Positions 8,416 through 17,688 of a stretch of 64,000 nucleotides of DNA are shown in pieces. Numbering within the stretch: position 1 is the stretch's first letter; every line of letters starts with the position of its first letter. The stretch covers positions 2,046,001 through 2,110,000 of the forward strand of contig NZ_VTOJ01000001.1 in assembly GCF_009176545.1 (NCBI RefSeq), read 5' to 3'. Below the pieces are notes generated by a model. It was given only the letters and a program-made list of their open reading frames with translations. It was not told where the DNA came from and ran no database searches. The position numbers were made by a program, and so were the translations under genes. Source of the stretch: Salinigranum salinum (GTDB taxonomy: Archaea; Halobacteriota; Halobacteria; Halobacteriales; Haloferacaceae).

Positions 8416-9510
8416 TCACCCGATCACCATCGGGATGACTAGGAGTGCCAGCGGCCCGACGAGAAGCGACAGGACGAACGCGACGAACACCCGTCGATCC
8501 TCGAGGAGTCGGTCGTCGACGGCCGTAACGAGGCGGCTGTAGCGGTCGTGGACCGCGAGTGCGGCCAGCGTCACGAGCGTCGCGATCAGCAGGAGTTCGA
8601 GGACGACGGCCGTCCCGACAGGCGATTCGAGGACGATCGCGACGACGAGCGTGTCGAACAGCGTCCCGAGGTTCGCGCCGAGCACGTAGGGAACGAGTTC
8701 GTCCCGTTCGACGTAGCCACGGTTGTAGAGGGGGACGATGACGCCGAGCGAGAAGGCGACACTCGTCGTCGCGGTCGTGACGACGAGACCGATGACGAAC
8801 GAGAGCCACGTCCGTTTGAAGTGGCGAAAGAACCGCCGGCGGAGCGTCGTCGTGTCGACGCTGGCGAGGAGACGATCGAACAGCTTCAGACTCCCGAACA
8901 GGACGCCGATCGCGAGCACGAACGACGCAGATGGACCGATACGGGTCGTGATGGCGAGGGTTAGGGGTCCGAATAACTCCGGAGTCGGGACGCCGAGTGC
9001 CCACCCGTCGCTGGCTGTGAGAAGCGACCCACGCAGGTACGGGAGTCCGACGTACCCGAGGACGGTGACCGGGACGTAGATCGAGTGCGTCAGGAGGAAC
9101 GTGAGGAGTCCCATGCTGACCGCCTTCTGGAGAGTGTAGGCCCGTTTCTGCACGTAGTCGACTGCGCCGATGAACACGACGATCGCTGCTGCACCGAGCC
9201 GCGAGCCGGCGACCGCCAGGAACAGTTGCTGGGCAGTGAGGATGTCGGCCGCAAAGAGCGACAGGGCGAGTGCAGCGATCACCGAACCGTTGGCGAGGAC
9301 GTACGCACCGAGCCAGCTGAGACCGAGCGTCGCGAGGTCGCCGTCGACGGCACGGTAAAACACTCGTTCGAGAGCCGGTGCGGCGGCGTCGGTCGCCGTA
9401 CCCAGCAGCTGTACGGCGAAGAGGAATAGCACGATTGCGCCGAGCACTCCGATCGGAAGAAGCGTTCGGGAGGGGAGCCGCTCTACTATCTCTCTTACCC
9501 CAGAGGTCAT
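8416..9510 (-). CDS. Na/Pi cotransporter-like membrane protein
   Basis: A 364-residue integral membrane protein with about 8-9 hydrophobic segments; ATG 9510 starts MTSGVREIV. The repeated elements (LANGSVIAALALSLFAAD in the first half and VTTATTSVAFSLGVIVPLY in the second half) resemble the duplicated motif of the Na/Pi cotransporter family (NptA/PhoU-less type), where QSSS-like repeats bind phosphate; here the motifs are degenerate, so the solute is uncertain. It probably imports phosphate or another anion with sodium. Flanked by UspA genes on the same strand. Confidence 0.72.
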   Translation of the reverse strand: MTSGVREIVERLPSRTLLPIGVLGAIVLFLFAVQLLGTATDAAAPALERVFYRAVDGDLATLGLSWLGAYVLANGSVIAALALSLFAADILTAQQLFLAVAGSRLGAAAIVVFIGAVDYVQKRAYTLQKAVSMGLLTFLLTHSIYVPVTVLGYVGLPYLRGSLLTASDGWALGVPTPELFGPLTLAITTRIGPSASFVLAIGVLFGSLKLFDRLLASVDTTTLRRRFFRHFKRTWLSFVIGLVVTTATTSVAFSLGVIVPLYNRGYVERDELVPYVLGANLGTLFDTLVVAIVLESPVGTAVVLELLLIATLVTLAALAVHDRYSRLVTAVDDRLLEDRRVFVAFVLSLLVGPLALLVIPMVIG

Positions 9511-9731
9511 CAGAAGGCGTCCTCTGGTGGCGATATTTGGACGGACGTGGGCGACCCCATATCTCGATCGAACGCTCCACGGCGGTGGTCGAAAACCTGG
9601 ATCGGCCGCGGCCCGTGACTCTGGCACGCCACTCCGCCGTCAGATCGACTCATCACTCTGTACGTCTGGCGCGATCTGCAAAACAGTGGCGTCCTCGCGG
9701 GATCGGTCGCATCCGTTGGTGTCGCTGCGGG

Positions 9732-10151
9732 TCACGAGTTCGCCGTGACGACCATCACGTCGCAGTCGGCCAATTCCTCCACTTTCTGTCCGACACCCGA
9801 GAAGTGTTCCTCGTGGTCGCCGTGTTCGCCGACGATGATGAGGCCGGCATCGATCTCGTCGGCGTACTCGAGGATGACTTCGTGCGGGATGCCGTGACGC
9901 GTGTCCCCCTCGACGGTGACCCCGGTCTCCGCGGCCATCCGTGTTACCTCCGCGACACAGACGGCGGCGTGGTCTTCGGCGTAGATGGTCGCCAGCTCCG
10001 ACGAGCTGAGCGCTGGTTCGTCGAAACGACGTCTGTCGACGACGCAAATGACGTGTAGTCTCGCTCCTCGCTCCTCCGCGAGTTCGATCGCGCGGCTGGC
10101 CGCTGATCGGGCGTATTCGCTCCCATCGGTCGCTATCAGGATTGTGCTCAT
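9732..10151 (-). CDS. Universal stress protein (UspA family)
   Basis: A 139-residue UspA domain starting at ATG 10151 (MSTILIATDGSEYARS). It has the DGS loop, the central ITHR-less dimer strand and the end GEHGDHEEHFSGVGQKVEELA. The nucleotide-binding glycine pattern G-x2-G-x9-G-S is altered, so ATP binding is less certain than in the paralogue at 7892-8314. It lies between the membrane transporter and polX on the same strand. Confidence 0.88.
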   Translation of the reverse strand: MSTILIATDGSEYARSAASRAIELAEERGARLHVICVVDRRRFDEPALSSSELATIYAEDHAAVCVAEVTRMAAETGVTVEGDTRHGIPHEVILEYADEIDAGLIIVGEHGDHEEHFSGVGQKVEELADCDVMVVTANS

Positions 10152-10270
10152 ACGCGGCCTTCTACATGGATCGGAATAACTGTACAGCACGATTCCCATG
10201 GCACGGCATCACGCCCGGGACGCACAGCAAAGAGCTGGACCGGATCGTGAACACGACCCGGACCCTCACG

Positions 10271-10336
10271 TTACATTACTCCGTCGAGCGAGCGAACGTT
10301 CAGGATTTCATTCGATTCACACCAGCCCCGGCGGGC
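10271..10336 (-). pseudogene. PolX C-terminal tail beyond the amber codon
   Basis: In-frame continuation of polX after the TAG. It encodes about 21 residues starting ARRGW, the usual end of archaeal PolX, and ends at TAA. Seen directly in the sequence; read-through or suppression is not demonstrated. Confidence 0.7.
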
Positions 10337-11983
10337 CTACGAGACGCCGAGGTGCATGAAGTCGAGTTCGTCCGCCGTATGCGCATCCGTCGAAATCACG
10401 TAGGAGACGGTGTGGCGGTACTGTTTGATTGACTGCCAATTGAGGTCTAATCGTTTGGGTTGTGCGTTGATTTCGATCGCGACGTGTTCGTCTGCTGCCG
10501 TCTGCATCACCGCGTCCATGTCGAGGTCCAGCGGCTCTCGCTCGTTGATGAGGCGAGCGGACGGGTGGGCGAGGATGTCGATCGGGTACTTTTCCAGCGC
10601 GTGAACCAACTGCTCGGTCGGATTCGAGGGGAGACCGTGCATCCCCGCGACCACGAGGTCACACGCCTCATACCATTCCTCGGGGATCTCGAGCCCCGAG
10701 TCGGTGATTTCGGCCTCGACGCCGAGGAGGATCGTAACGTCCACATCCCCCTCATCGTTAATCTCGTCGACTACGACCCGTTGATTGTCGAATGTCTCCG
10801 AGTCGAGCGTACGTGGAATCGGTGCGTGTGGTCCGTGGTCGGTGATCAGGACATACTCGAGACCACGTTCGTCGGCGGCGTCGGCCATCTCGCGGACCGT
10901 ATGTGATCCATCGGAGTAGTCGGTGTGCAACTGCAGATCTCCCCGAATATCCGTCGAATCCACCAGCTCCGGGAGTTCTCCGGCCGCCGCGGCGTCTACC
11001 TCGCTGGTGTCCTCACGGAGCTCTGGTGGGATCCAACTCAGATCGAGCGCGTCGTAAACGTCTTCTTCAGTCTCGCTCGCGAGCCGCTCTCCGACGCGCT
11101 GTCCGTTCTGTGGGTTGTCCGCCTCACTCACGTCGAAGAGACCGTACTCGTTGAGCTTCCACTCGCGGTCGATCGCTCGGTTCCGGAGTGTGATGTTGTG
11201 ATCCTTCGACCCAGTGAAATAGACGAGAGCGGCGCCGTACTCGGACTGATCCACGATGCGAAGGTCCACCTGAAGGTCGCCGGAGACGACGACCGACGAC
11301 TTCGTTTCGCCACGAGCGAGGACCTCGTGCACGTCGTCGTGGGTACAGAAGACTTCCATCGCCGACTCCGGGTCCGACGCGGTGCCCAGCACGTCGATGT
11401 CCCCGACCGTCGGCCGACGACGACGGAAGGAGCCGACCACGTCGACGCGACCGAACGCGTCGGACTCGGTCAGCAGTGCCTCGATGTCCTGTGCGATCGG
11501 GATCGCCCGTCCGAGCAGCATTCGTTCTTCTCCCGCCTTCGCCTGCTCGATATGGTCGAGGATGTTCTGTTGAGACTTCTCGCCGAACCCGCCGAGTTCG
11601 GCGATCTCACCCGCCTCCGCAGCACCTTCGAGGTCGTCCAGAGAGGTAATTCCGAGCTTCGTGTAGAGTTCCTTGGCGGTCTTCGGGCCGACCCCTTCGA
11701 CGCGGGTGATGGCCTCGATGTCGATCGGAAGGTCCGCTTTGAGCTCCTCGTAGTACGACATCTCGCCCGTTTCCAGGTAGTCGGCGATCTTCTCGGCGAT
11801 GGACTCGCCAACACCCTCGATCTCTTCCAGTTCTCCCCGTTCATGCACGTCCTCGACAGCTTCGGAGAGGGACTCGACGTTCCGGGCGGCGGTGCGGTAC
11901 GCGCGTGGCTTGTACTCCACCTCCTGAATTTCGAGGAAATCTGCGATCTCTCTCAGTCGCGCCGCCACGTCCTGGTTCTTCAC
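10337..11983 (-). CDS. polX: DNA polymerase X with PHP domain, cut by an amber codon
   Basis: A 548-residue protein beginning at GTG 11983 (KNQDVAARLREIADF). Residues 1-150 hold helix-hairpin-helix repeats (EIEGVGESIAEKIADYL, RVEGVGPKTAKELYTKL). The nucleotidyltransferase motif GSFRRRRPTVGDIDVL (about 208-223) holds the metal-binding GD-ID pair, and a PHP phosphoesterase domain follows (DLQLHTDYSDG, VLITDHG, HPSARL, STDAHT). It is a family X gap-filling repair polymerase with 3'-5' exonuclease. It ends at TAG 10337-10339, but the same frame continues with ARRGWCESNEILNVRSLDGV up to TAA at 10271, matching the usual C terminus, so a Gln codon has probably become TAG. The loss is about 22 residues after the last PHP metal residue; activity may survive. 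Confidence 0.88.
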   Translation of the reverse strand: MKNQDVAARLREIADFLEIQEVEYKPRAYRTAARNVESLSEAVEDVHERGELEEIEGVGESIAEKIADYLETGEMSYYEELKADLPIDIEAITRVEGVGPKTAKELYTKLGITSLDDLEGAAEAGEIAELGGFGEKSQQNILDHIEQAKAGEERMLLGRAIPIAQDIEALLTESDAFGRVDVVGSFRRRRPTVGDIDVLGTASDPESAMEVFCTHDDVHEVLARGETKSSVVVSGDLQVDLRIVDQSEYGAALVYFTGSKDHNITLRNRAIDREWKLNEYGLFDVSEADNPQNGQRVGERLASETEEDVYDALDLSWIPPELREDTSEVDAAAAGELPELVDSTDIRGDLQLHTDYSDGSHTVREMADAADERGLEYVLITDHGPHAPIPRTLDSETFDNQRVVVDEINDEGDVDVTILLGVEAEITDSGLEIPEEWYEACDLVVAGMHGLPSNPTEQLVHALEKYPIDILAHPSARLINEREPLDLDMDAVMQTAADEHVAIEINAQPKRLDLNWQSIKQYRHTVSYVISTDAHTADELDFMHLGVS

Positions 11984-12188
11984 GTGGATACACTCCCGTG
12001 CCGACGATGTTCGACCTCGGTACACAATTAACCACATGCCGCCGCCTCCGTTCAACGAAATTGTAGTGCTCTCAGCACGTTCCCCTCACGTGTTCGGTTC
12101 GAGACATCCACACGTACTGCGGACGAACTTCTCGCTCGATGGGAACAATACCCTCCTGATATGCGTGTGTCTCTCTAACGTACTTAGT

Positions 12189-13034
12189 ATGAGAGATCGT
12201 GACAGCCGAGTGTCTGAACGCTCCGAATCGACCTACGACTTCTGGAGCCGTCGGCACTACGTTATCGCGACCGTCGGCATCGCTGCCCTAAGCGGGTGCA
12301 CTGGTGGGGGAGGCGGGGGGGAGGGAGAGACGGAGACGGCAGACCAGACCACCGAACCCACCAGAGAAGTAGAAGAAGACGAAGACGACGAAGAAGACGA
12401 AGACGACGAACATGAAGAACTGCCCGAGGGCGTCTCTCAAGAGGAGTTCGACCGTGGGCCGGTTCCAGATGTGTATGCGTCGGCCACGTCGATCGGGGGC
12501 GAGCGACGGAACCCCGATGCGTTGCTCACGAAGTCGGACGTCCAGTTCTCCGAGTACGACGAGGCGCTCGAGAACTCGGCACACCAGCCGGGTCGCTGTT
12601 GTGCGAACTGTCACGAGTACATTATCGACATGAACGGCGATGAGTTCGGGGCCTGTGTCGCAGTCGAAGGTTATATCGACGGTGCAGACTGGTGTACAGT
12701 CTGGGAGGAGTTGCCGGAGCCGAACGTTCCTGAGGGACTGTCCGAGGCGGAGTTACCGACGGCGGAGGTTCCGGAGGCGTATCGGACGGCGAGTTCACAG
12801 GGCGGCGAGGAGCGTGTCCCGGACGACCTGTTTACGCAGGAGGAGGTGATGCTGACGGAGTCCGTCGACGCCATCGCGGAGGGGACCGCGCCGCCGGGTC
12901 AGTCGTGCGGTAACTGTGCGGAGTTCATTCCGGATCAGAACGACGACTCGTGGGGTGCCTGCGCGAAGGTCGAAGGCTACGTCGCGGTCGAGGACTGGTG
13001 CACTGTGTGGGAACATATCACCGAAGAACTCTGA
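12189..13034 (+). CDS. Tandem high-potential iron-sulfur (HiPIP) lipoprotein
   Basis: A 281-residue exported protein from ATG 12189. A twin-arginine motif (WSRRHYVIA) and a lipobox (ALSGC) are followed by a Gly/Glu/Asp-rich linker. Two homologous halves (about residues 85-178 and 184-278) each hold the HiPIP cysteine pattern C-x2-C-x14-C-x12-C: CANC..GACV..DWC and CGNC..GACA..DWC. HiPIPs bind a 4Fe-4S cluster cycling between +2 and +3, so the protein should be a surface electron carrier with two clusters. Tat export fits folding with cofactor inside the cell. Tandem HiPIP domains on one lipoprotein are uncommon. No redox partner gene is adjacent. Confidence 0.85.
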   Translation: MRDRDSRVSERSESTYDFWSRRHYVIATVGIAALSGCTGGGGGGEGETETADQTTEPTREVEEDEDDEEDEDDEHEELPEGVSQEEFDRGPVPDVYASATSIGGERRNPDALLTKSDVQFSEYDEALENSAHQPGRCCANCHEYIIDMNGDEFGACVAVEGYIDGADWCTVWEELPEPNVPEGLSEAELPTAEVPEAYRTASSQGGEERVPDDLFTQEEVMLTESVDAIAEGTAPPGQSCGNCAEFIPDQNDDSWGACAKVEGYVAVEDWCTVWEHITEEL

Positions 13035-13158
13035 GATACCCCGATCCTATTCTCCGTTCAGTGGTCACTCCAGCCGCGGGCGGTATCATCCGACACCATC
13101 ACCTACGCGGTCGAGGCCCAAGTAGACTGGTTCTCGAGAAGTGTGTCGACCGCTCACG

Positions 13159-13194
13159 TATAAATCGACGCGCTATTCTCACCGAATGGTGAGA
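13159..13194 (+). promoter_or_regulatory. TATA-like box and palindrome upstream of CBS gene
   Basis: TATAAAT at 13159-13165 fits an archaeal TATA box. About 12 bases later lies an inverted repeat with 7-base arms, TCTCACC-GAAT-GGTGAGA (13177-13194), which would overlap the expected transcription start and could be an operator. The CBS gene start is at 13241. Confidence 0.45.
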
Positions 13195-13240
13195 TCAGTA
13201 GGAATATTTGTAAAATGACAATTAAGTAGATAGTGGAGCC

Positions 13241-13666
13241 ATGCCAGTAAGCAATCTCGCGGTCGACGTTGTCACGGCCAGTAGAGACACTTCGGTCAAA
13301 GAACTCGCGCAAACGATGCTGGACGAGGAACTCGGAGACGTCGTGATCGCGGCGGACGACAAGCCGGTTGGCATCGTCACCGACCGCGACATCGCCCTCG
13401 CAGTCGCCCGGTACGACGATTTGACCGAACTGACCGCCGAGGACGTCATGACGGCCGACCCGGTCACCATTCACGAGGATGCCACGGCAGTCGACCTCCC
13501 AGCAACGATGGCCGATGGGTTCGTCCGGCGGATCCCTGTCGTCGATGACGACGGGGTGCTTGTCGGTATCGCGACGCTCGACGACGTGGTCGCGACGACC
13601 GGCGAGATGTTGAAAGACGTCGCAACAGTCATCGAGGGACAGTCGCGCGAGTTCACGCCGGAATGA
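13241..13666 (+). CDS. Two-CBS-domain protein
   Basis: A 141-residue protein made of one CBS pair (about residues 7-58 and 70-124) with VGIVTDRDIA and VGIATLDDVV signatures. Such stand-alone pairs bind AMP, ATP or NAD-type ligands and act as sensors for partner proteins. A TATA-like box and a palindrome sit upstream (13159-13194), so it may be regulated on its own. The convergent neighbour is a UspA gene, a common pairing of stress proteins in haloarchaea. Confidence 0.9.
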   Translation: MPVSNLAVDVVTASRDTSVKELAQTMLDEELGDVVIAADDKPVGIVTDRDIALAVARYDDLTELTAEDVMTADPVTIHEDATAVDLPATMADGFVRRIPVVDDDGVLVGIATLDDVVATTGEMLKDVATVIEGQSREFTPE

Positions 13667-13735
13667 TCGGTCACCGCTGATGGAGCCGGTAGTGCCGTCG
13701 GAAACGACAAGGCGGGGTCTCCGGGGAGAGAGCGC

Positions 13736-14158
13736 TTACACCGGAACGACCGGGACCTCTGCCTCTCGTAGGACGCGGTCAGTCACGGAACCCATGTGGG
13801 GGGCCCGGATTCCCGTGACACCGCGTTTGCCCATCACGATCAGGTCGATCTCCTGTTGGTCGGCGTACTCCAGAATCACCTCGTGAGGAACGCCGCGGAG
13901 GACCGAAGTCGTCGAGTCGATACCCCGTTCTGTGGCGTCTTCGACGGTGTCGTCGACGAGTTCCTCCGCTTCGTCCGCGATCTCATCGAGGTACGCTTCG
14001 TAACTGCTGAGTGCCGGTGTGGACCCGTATACCGTTTCGTCGACGACGAACAGAACGTGAAGCCGCGCGCCGTGTTCCTCTGCGAGATCTAATCCGTGTT
14101 CGACACCACGAGCGGCGTATTCGCTCCCGTCGGTTGGGACAAGGATGTTCTGATACAT
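13736..14158 (-). CDS. Universal stress protein (UspA family)
   Basis: A 140-residue UspA protein from ATG 14158 (MYQNILVPTDGSEYAARG); a GTG two codons upstream is an alternative start. The C-terminal GKRGVTGIRAPHMGSVTDRVL matches the ATP-binding G-x2-G-x9-G-S pattern, so nucleotide binding is likely. It converges with the CBS protein gene and is 59 percent or so similar in motif layout to the UspA at 9732, suggesting a small stress family. Confidence 0.92.
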   Translation of the reverse strand: MYQNILVPTDGSEYAARGVEHGLDLAEEHGARLHVLFVVDETVYGSTPALSSYEAYLDEIADEAEELVDDTVEDATERGIDSTTSVLRGVPHEVILEYADQQEIDLIVMGKRGVTGIRAPHMGSVTDRVLREAEVPVVPV

Positions 14159-14164
14159 GCGCAC

Positions 14165-14549
14165 CGATTCAGTGCGTACCGGTAAATCCGGCTAGCTGAT
14201 TCTCGATGCGTTGGAACACCCTACCCATGGGGAACGTTCGGTGATAGGAGCGCGACAACCACGGTAGTACCCTTCGACAGAACGACTGTCGGAGCACGAG
14301 AGCCGATAAAGGTCAGAGCTTGGTATCGATGAGACGAATGTACGACCAGTCGACGCGTGTTCCCGGATCCCGTATCGATCGTCGACGCATGTGGGCGTAT
14401 TCACGGAATCGAGGACGTGGTGGTATGGCTCCTCTGGTCGTGGTACCGGGTCTGCAGTCGTTTCCTCATGCTCTGAGAACAACTGTAGTGATTATGATGA
14501 CTGGCGTGTAACCTTTCGAAGCGCGAACTCGAAGCTCGACCAAAGATAG
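14165..14549. other. Intergenic region without a supported gene
   Basis: About 385 bases between divergent uspA and the gene at 14550. Frames on both strands show no recognisable protein. It should hold both promoters; I see no strong TATA box. Confidence 0.4.
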
Positions 14550-15119
14550 ATGACCCCTGACAAGCATCTCGGTGTCGACCTTTACGTCCGAGCCGACGCA
14601 CCGATCGTGGATCGGAGAACGGTTGTCATCGAACGATTGGAACGACTCGAACGCCGAGAGCGGATAGACGAATACAGCGTTCAGCTCTGGCCACGTGCCA
14701 TTAGTCTCGATCTCATGAGGAGGGTCGACGAAAGTCCGATCGTCGACGCCGTGCGGGAGTTCGAGACGTGGGCGGAGCAGTGTGATCGATACCTGAGTCC
14801 GTGTTTCGATGTGTCAACCACACACTCGATGATCACTGACGAATCGGACAGGCTGCTCGTCCTGCCGGTTCTCTGCGTGGCCGTATTCAGCGATGGCTCC
14901 CTCGTCGACGTGGCTCCGAGTAGTGACGGGGACTCCGTCCGGACGGTCGAGGATCTCCTCGCTGACGTTGCAGCGGGAACAGTTCCTACCTCAGAAGCCT
15001 TTTCGGGGGACATGCCCTCGGGTGCTGAACCTGATCAACGAGGACTGGCGGGGAACGCGAACCCGTTGAAGTCGAGTTCAGTCACGTCCGTGTTTCACCG
15101 ACCCGAACGCGGCGAGTAG
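14550..15119 (+). CDS. Conserved haloarchaeal protein of unknown function
   Basis: A 189-residue acidic, cytoplasmic protein with no signal or membrane segment. The N-terminal 60 residues (GVDLYVRADAPIVDRRTVVI onward) have a basic helical segment ERLERLERRERIDEYSVQLWP seen in a haloarchaeal family sometimes described as HTH-domain containing; the C-terminal part is acidic and disordered. I cannot assign a function. Monocistronic between uspA and the permease gene. Confidence 0.6.
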   Translation: MTPDKHLGVDLYVRADAPIVDRRTVVIERLERLERRERIDEYSVQLWPRAISLDLMRRVDESPIVDAVREFETWAEQCDRYLSPCFDVSTTHSMITDESDRLLVLPVLCVAVFSDGSLVDVAPSSDGDSVRTVEDLLADVAAGTVPTSEAFSGDMPSGAEPDQRGLAGNANPLKSSSVTSVFHRPERGE

Positions 15120-15260
15120 TGGTAGCCGTCTGGCGTTCTCCCCGCTCACACGAGGGACCTGCGCTCGGGAATCGGTCGTGGCACTTGTCACCGGATGTGC
15201 GCGTTCAGTCTGCCGTCCGGCCCCGATCAGTTTCAAGAGGTGCTCGAATATCCGGCTCTC

Positions 15261-16472
15261 CTACCACGTCGTGATGTAGAACACGATCAGTCCGATGGAC
15301 GAGAGGAGTCCTGCGACGGCAGTGAGCGACACGCGGCCGATGTTGAGCGGCGTTCGAAACCCGCGCTCCGCGTGTGGGCGTGAAAATCGGAGTTTGAGCA
15401 ACGCACCGTTGACGAGTACGAACACGAACAACAGCATGAGGTTGGCTAACCCGGCCACCAATCCGATGTCGCCGAGAAAGACGAACGGGATCGTGAGCAG
15501 GCCGACGAGCGCGACGGCGTAATGCGGCGTTTGACGGGAGGGGTGGATCCGAGAGAGGACCTGTGGGAAGACGTGGTACTCCGACTTCGAGACCCCGTAT
15601 AGAAGCCGCGACGTCGATATCTGGAGGATAAGCACGGTGTTCGTCGTCGAGAAGAGCGCGATAACGGCGAGGAGCGTCGACCCGAATGGTCCCCACCCTG
15701 CCAGGGCCACTTCGGCAAGTGGTGATGCGGAACGGCCGAGGACTCGCCAGTCGACGAGGGCGACGGCTGATAGCCCGACGAGTACGTACAGTACCGTGGT
15801 AATTCCGATCGAGAGAACGACCGCTCGTGGAATGGTTACCGTCGCGTCTTCCGTCTCTTCGGACAAGTTGACGATCGAACCGAATCCCAGGTAGGCGAAG
15901 AAGATCAGAAACGAGGCGTGAACGACGCCGAACAGCCCGTTCGGCGTGTGGGCCACCGCTGTGTTGCCCCACGAGCCACTTCCAATCCAGATGATGATGA
16001 GTAATCCGGCCACCTCGATTCCGGTGAAGACGACGTTTACTCGTGTAGATAGTTCTATGCCCCAGAAGTTGACGCAAGCCATACCCGCGATGAGTAGAAC
16101 GGCAATGGGCACGGTCGGGAGAGAGACGAAGGCAGAGAGGTAGCCCGAAAAGGCCAACGCCACCGCCGCGGTCGAGATGACTCCCATGGAGAGCCGACCC
16201 ACGGCCGTTAAATCGGAGACGACCTCTCGATTGAACGCTTCACGAACGTAGATGTAGTCCCCTTCGGCTTTCGGGAACAGCGAGGCGAGTTCGGCGTAGC
16301 TCAGCCCGGTCAGTGACGCGATCAGGGCTGCGAGGAGGAACGACACGACGATCGAACCACCAGTCACGCCAGTCGCCTCGCCGAGGATAGCATAGATGCC
16401 AGCCCCGAGGATCAGGCCGACACCGTAGACGACGGCCTCGACAAGCCCGAGTTCGCGGCGTAGCTCTGACAT
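15261..16472 (-). CDS. APC superfamily amino-acid permease
   Basis: A 403-residue membrane protein with about 11-12 transmembrane helices. The N terminus LGLVEAVVYGVGLILGAGIYAILGEATG contains the GxGxI motif of helix 1 that contacts the substrate amino group, and the sequence FAYLGFGSIVNLSEE matches helix 6 and the following conserved glutamates. It likely imports or exchanges an amino acid with protons or sodium; specificity cannot be read. Transcribed away from the amphi-Trp gene with its own promoter region. Confidence 0.88.
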   Translation of the reverse strand: MSELRRELGLVEAVVYGVGLILGAGIYAILGEATGVTGGSIVVSFLLAALIASLTGLSYAELASLFPKAEGDYIYVREAFNREVVSDLTAVGRLSMGVISTAAVALAFSGYLSAFVSLPTVPIAVLLIAGMACVNFWGIELSTRVNVVFTGIEVAGLLIIIWIGSGSWGNTAVAHTPNGLFGVVHASFLIFFAYLGFGSIVNLSEETEDATVTIPRAVVLSIGITTVLYVLVGLSAVALVDWRVLGRSASPLAEVALAGWGPFGSTLLAVIALFSTTNTVLILQISTSRLLYGVSKSEYHVFPQVLSRIHPSRQTPHYAVALVGLLTIPFVFLGDIGLVAGLANLMLLFVFVLVNGALLKLRFSRPHAERGFRTPLNIGRVSLTAVAGLLSSIGLIVFYITTW

Positions 16473-16587
16473 GAGCCGGCCTACTCACAGTCGATTCATA
16501 AAAGCACGTGCGCGGATCCGTCCTCGACTGGTTCACGAGGAAACGCCAAGGAAAGCGTCAACAGATGCTATAAATTCCGTATCGGGC

Positions 16588-16875
16588 TCACGACATCGTC
16601 CCTTCGATATCCAACTGTCCTTCGTCGGCTGTCTGTGCCTCTCGCCACCAGACGAGCTCGAACTCGATGCTCTGTTTGGCTTCGGTGTCACCCTCGGTCC
16701 AGTCCGATTCGCCTTCGAGTTTGAACGTGATCGGCTCTGTCGGATCGAGCGTCACGCGCTGGTTCCCGAGTTCGAGCGTCACGGGGCCGTCTTCGTCTAG
16801 TTGATCGGCTAGCCCGCGGAGATACGTGGCGACCTCGGTTCGGGTTTTCTGTTCCTCGGTTTCGAGTTCTCCCAT
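16588..16875 (-). CDS. Amphi-Trp domain protein
   Basis: A 95-residue protein starting at ATG 16875 (MGELETEEQKTRTEVATYLR). Tandem beta strands with the pattern FELVWW near the C terminus and a conserved helix with GLADQL identify the amphi-Trp domain, a small haloarchaeal and bacterial family with unknown role, possibly nucleotide or protein binding. It lies 110 bases upstream of the permease gene on the same strand but with no overlap. Confidence 0.78.
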   Translation of the reverse strand: MGELETEEQKTRTEVATYLRGLADQLDEDGPVTLELGNQRVTLDPTEPITFKLEGESDWTEGDTEAKQSIEFELVWWREAQTADEGQLDIEGTMS

Positions 16876-17178
16876 ACGACAATACTTGTCACACAACTGT
16901 ATTATCCGGTTCGGTGAATCCCAGGCTTCGAGAACAACGCGACGATAGGATGTCGGGAAAACCGTTTCTGACTGCCGGACCGAACCTGACCTGTAGTTTG
17001 GAGTGGTCAGGGGTACCAGCGACGGGGCACCCACTCTTTTATCCTCGGAATACGCCGCGGCAGGGGATGTCGCCTTTCAGATGTGTTGCTGTAGTTGGTG
17101 GCGACCATCTCGCTCAGTACGCCATCAGATTCCAACCGAGTGAGAAGTGACGGTACGCATTCGTGACTGATTGAAGAA

Positions 17179-17555
17179 TTGACAATTGAAGGGATCTACG
17201 AGAAGCTCGATAGAAGCGGAGGACACGTCCTCGGGTACGAAATTCGTGATCAGATCAGTGAAGAAGAGCTCCGAGAGATCCTCCACGAGATGGAGACGGT
17301 GATTCACGACTCGGGAGAGGTCCGGATCCTGGTGCATATACCGACGTTCCCGTCGTTCGAACTTAGTGCGTCGATGACGATCTCGGCTTCTGGTTCCACC
17401 ACGGGGATGAACTCGAACGTTATGCCATCGTCGGCGACAACAGGCTCGTCAAGTGGGCGACTAAACTTGGCGACCGCATCACAGGCACCGAGATTCGGTA
17501 TTTCGAGGGGAACGAGATCGACGATGCGTGGGAGTGGGTTGAACAAAACGAGTAG
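17179..17555 (+). pseudogene. SpoIIAA-like (STAS/DUF3478) protein, frameshifted
   Basis: From TTG 17179 the frame gives TIEGIYEKLDRSGGHVLGYE and so on, then loses meaning after about residue 62. A second frame resumes with DDDLGFWFHHGDELERYAIV, then WATKLGDRITGTEIRYFEG and ends at TAG 17553-17555. Joined they form a single SpoIIAA-like domain of about 125 residues. A one-base change near 17365-17372 accounts for it. The family has an unknown role; there is no ATG start, and TTG is used if expressed. Seen directly; whether it is real or a sequencing error cannot be decided here. Confidence 0.8.
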
Positions 17556-17688
17556 ATCCCCTCATCAGTCTGCTTCCGAAGCTACCTGACCCAAGGGGAG
17601 AGTCTTTCAGTCCCTTCCCGAGAGGATGTCTTAGTCAATCCTCTTGGCACCGTTTTACCGGGGAAGTGGAGGGTGGTGGACACCGCGT

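Noticed and set aside
7892..9580. 562-residue minus frame as a large protein
   Set aside because: Only its last 140 residues match UspA; the rest is antiparallel shadow of the Na/Pi symporter gene.
10337..10339. Pyrrolysine at the amber codons
   Set aside because: TAG ends several intact genes here (citrate synthase, propeller), no pylT or Pyl synthetase is present, and Pyl use is not typical of Halobacteria.
10925..12031. 368-residue plus frame
   Set aside because: Antisense shadow of polX, which has clear domains.
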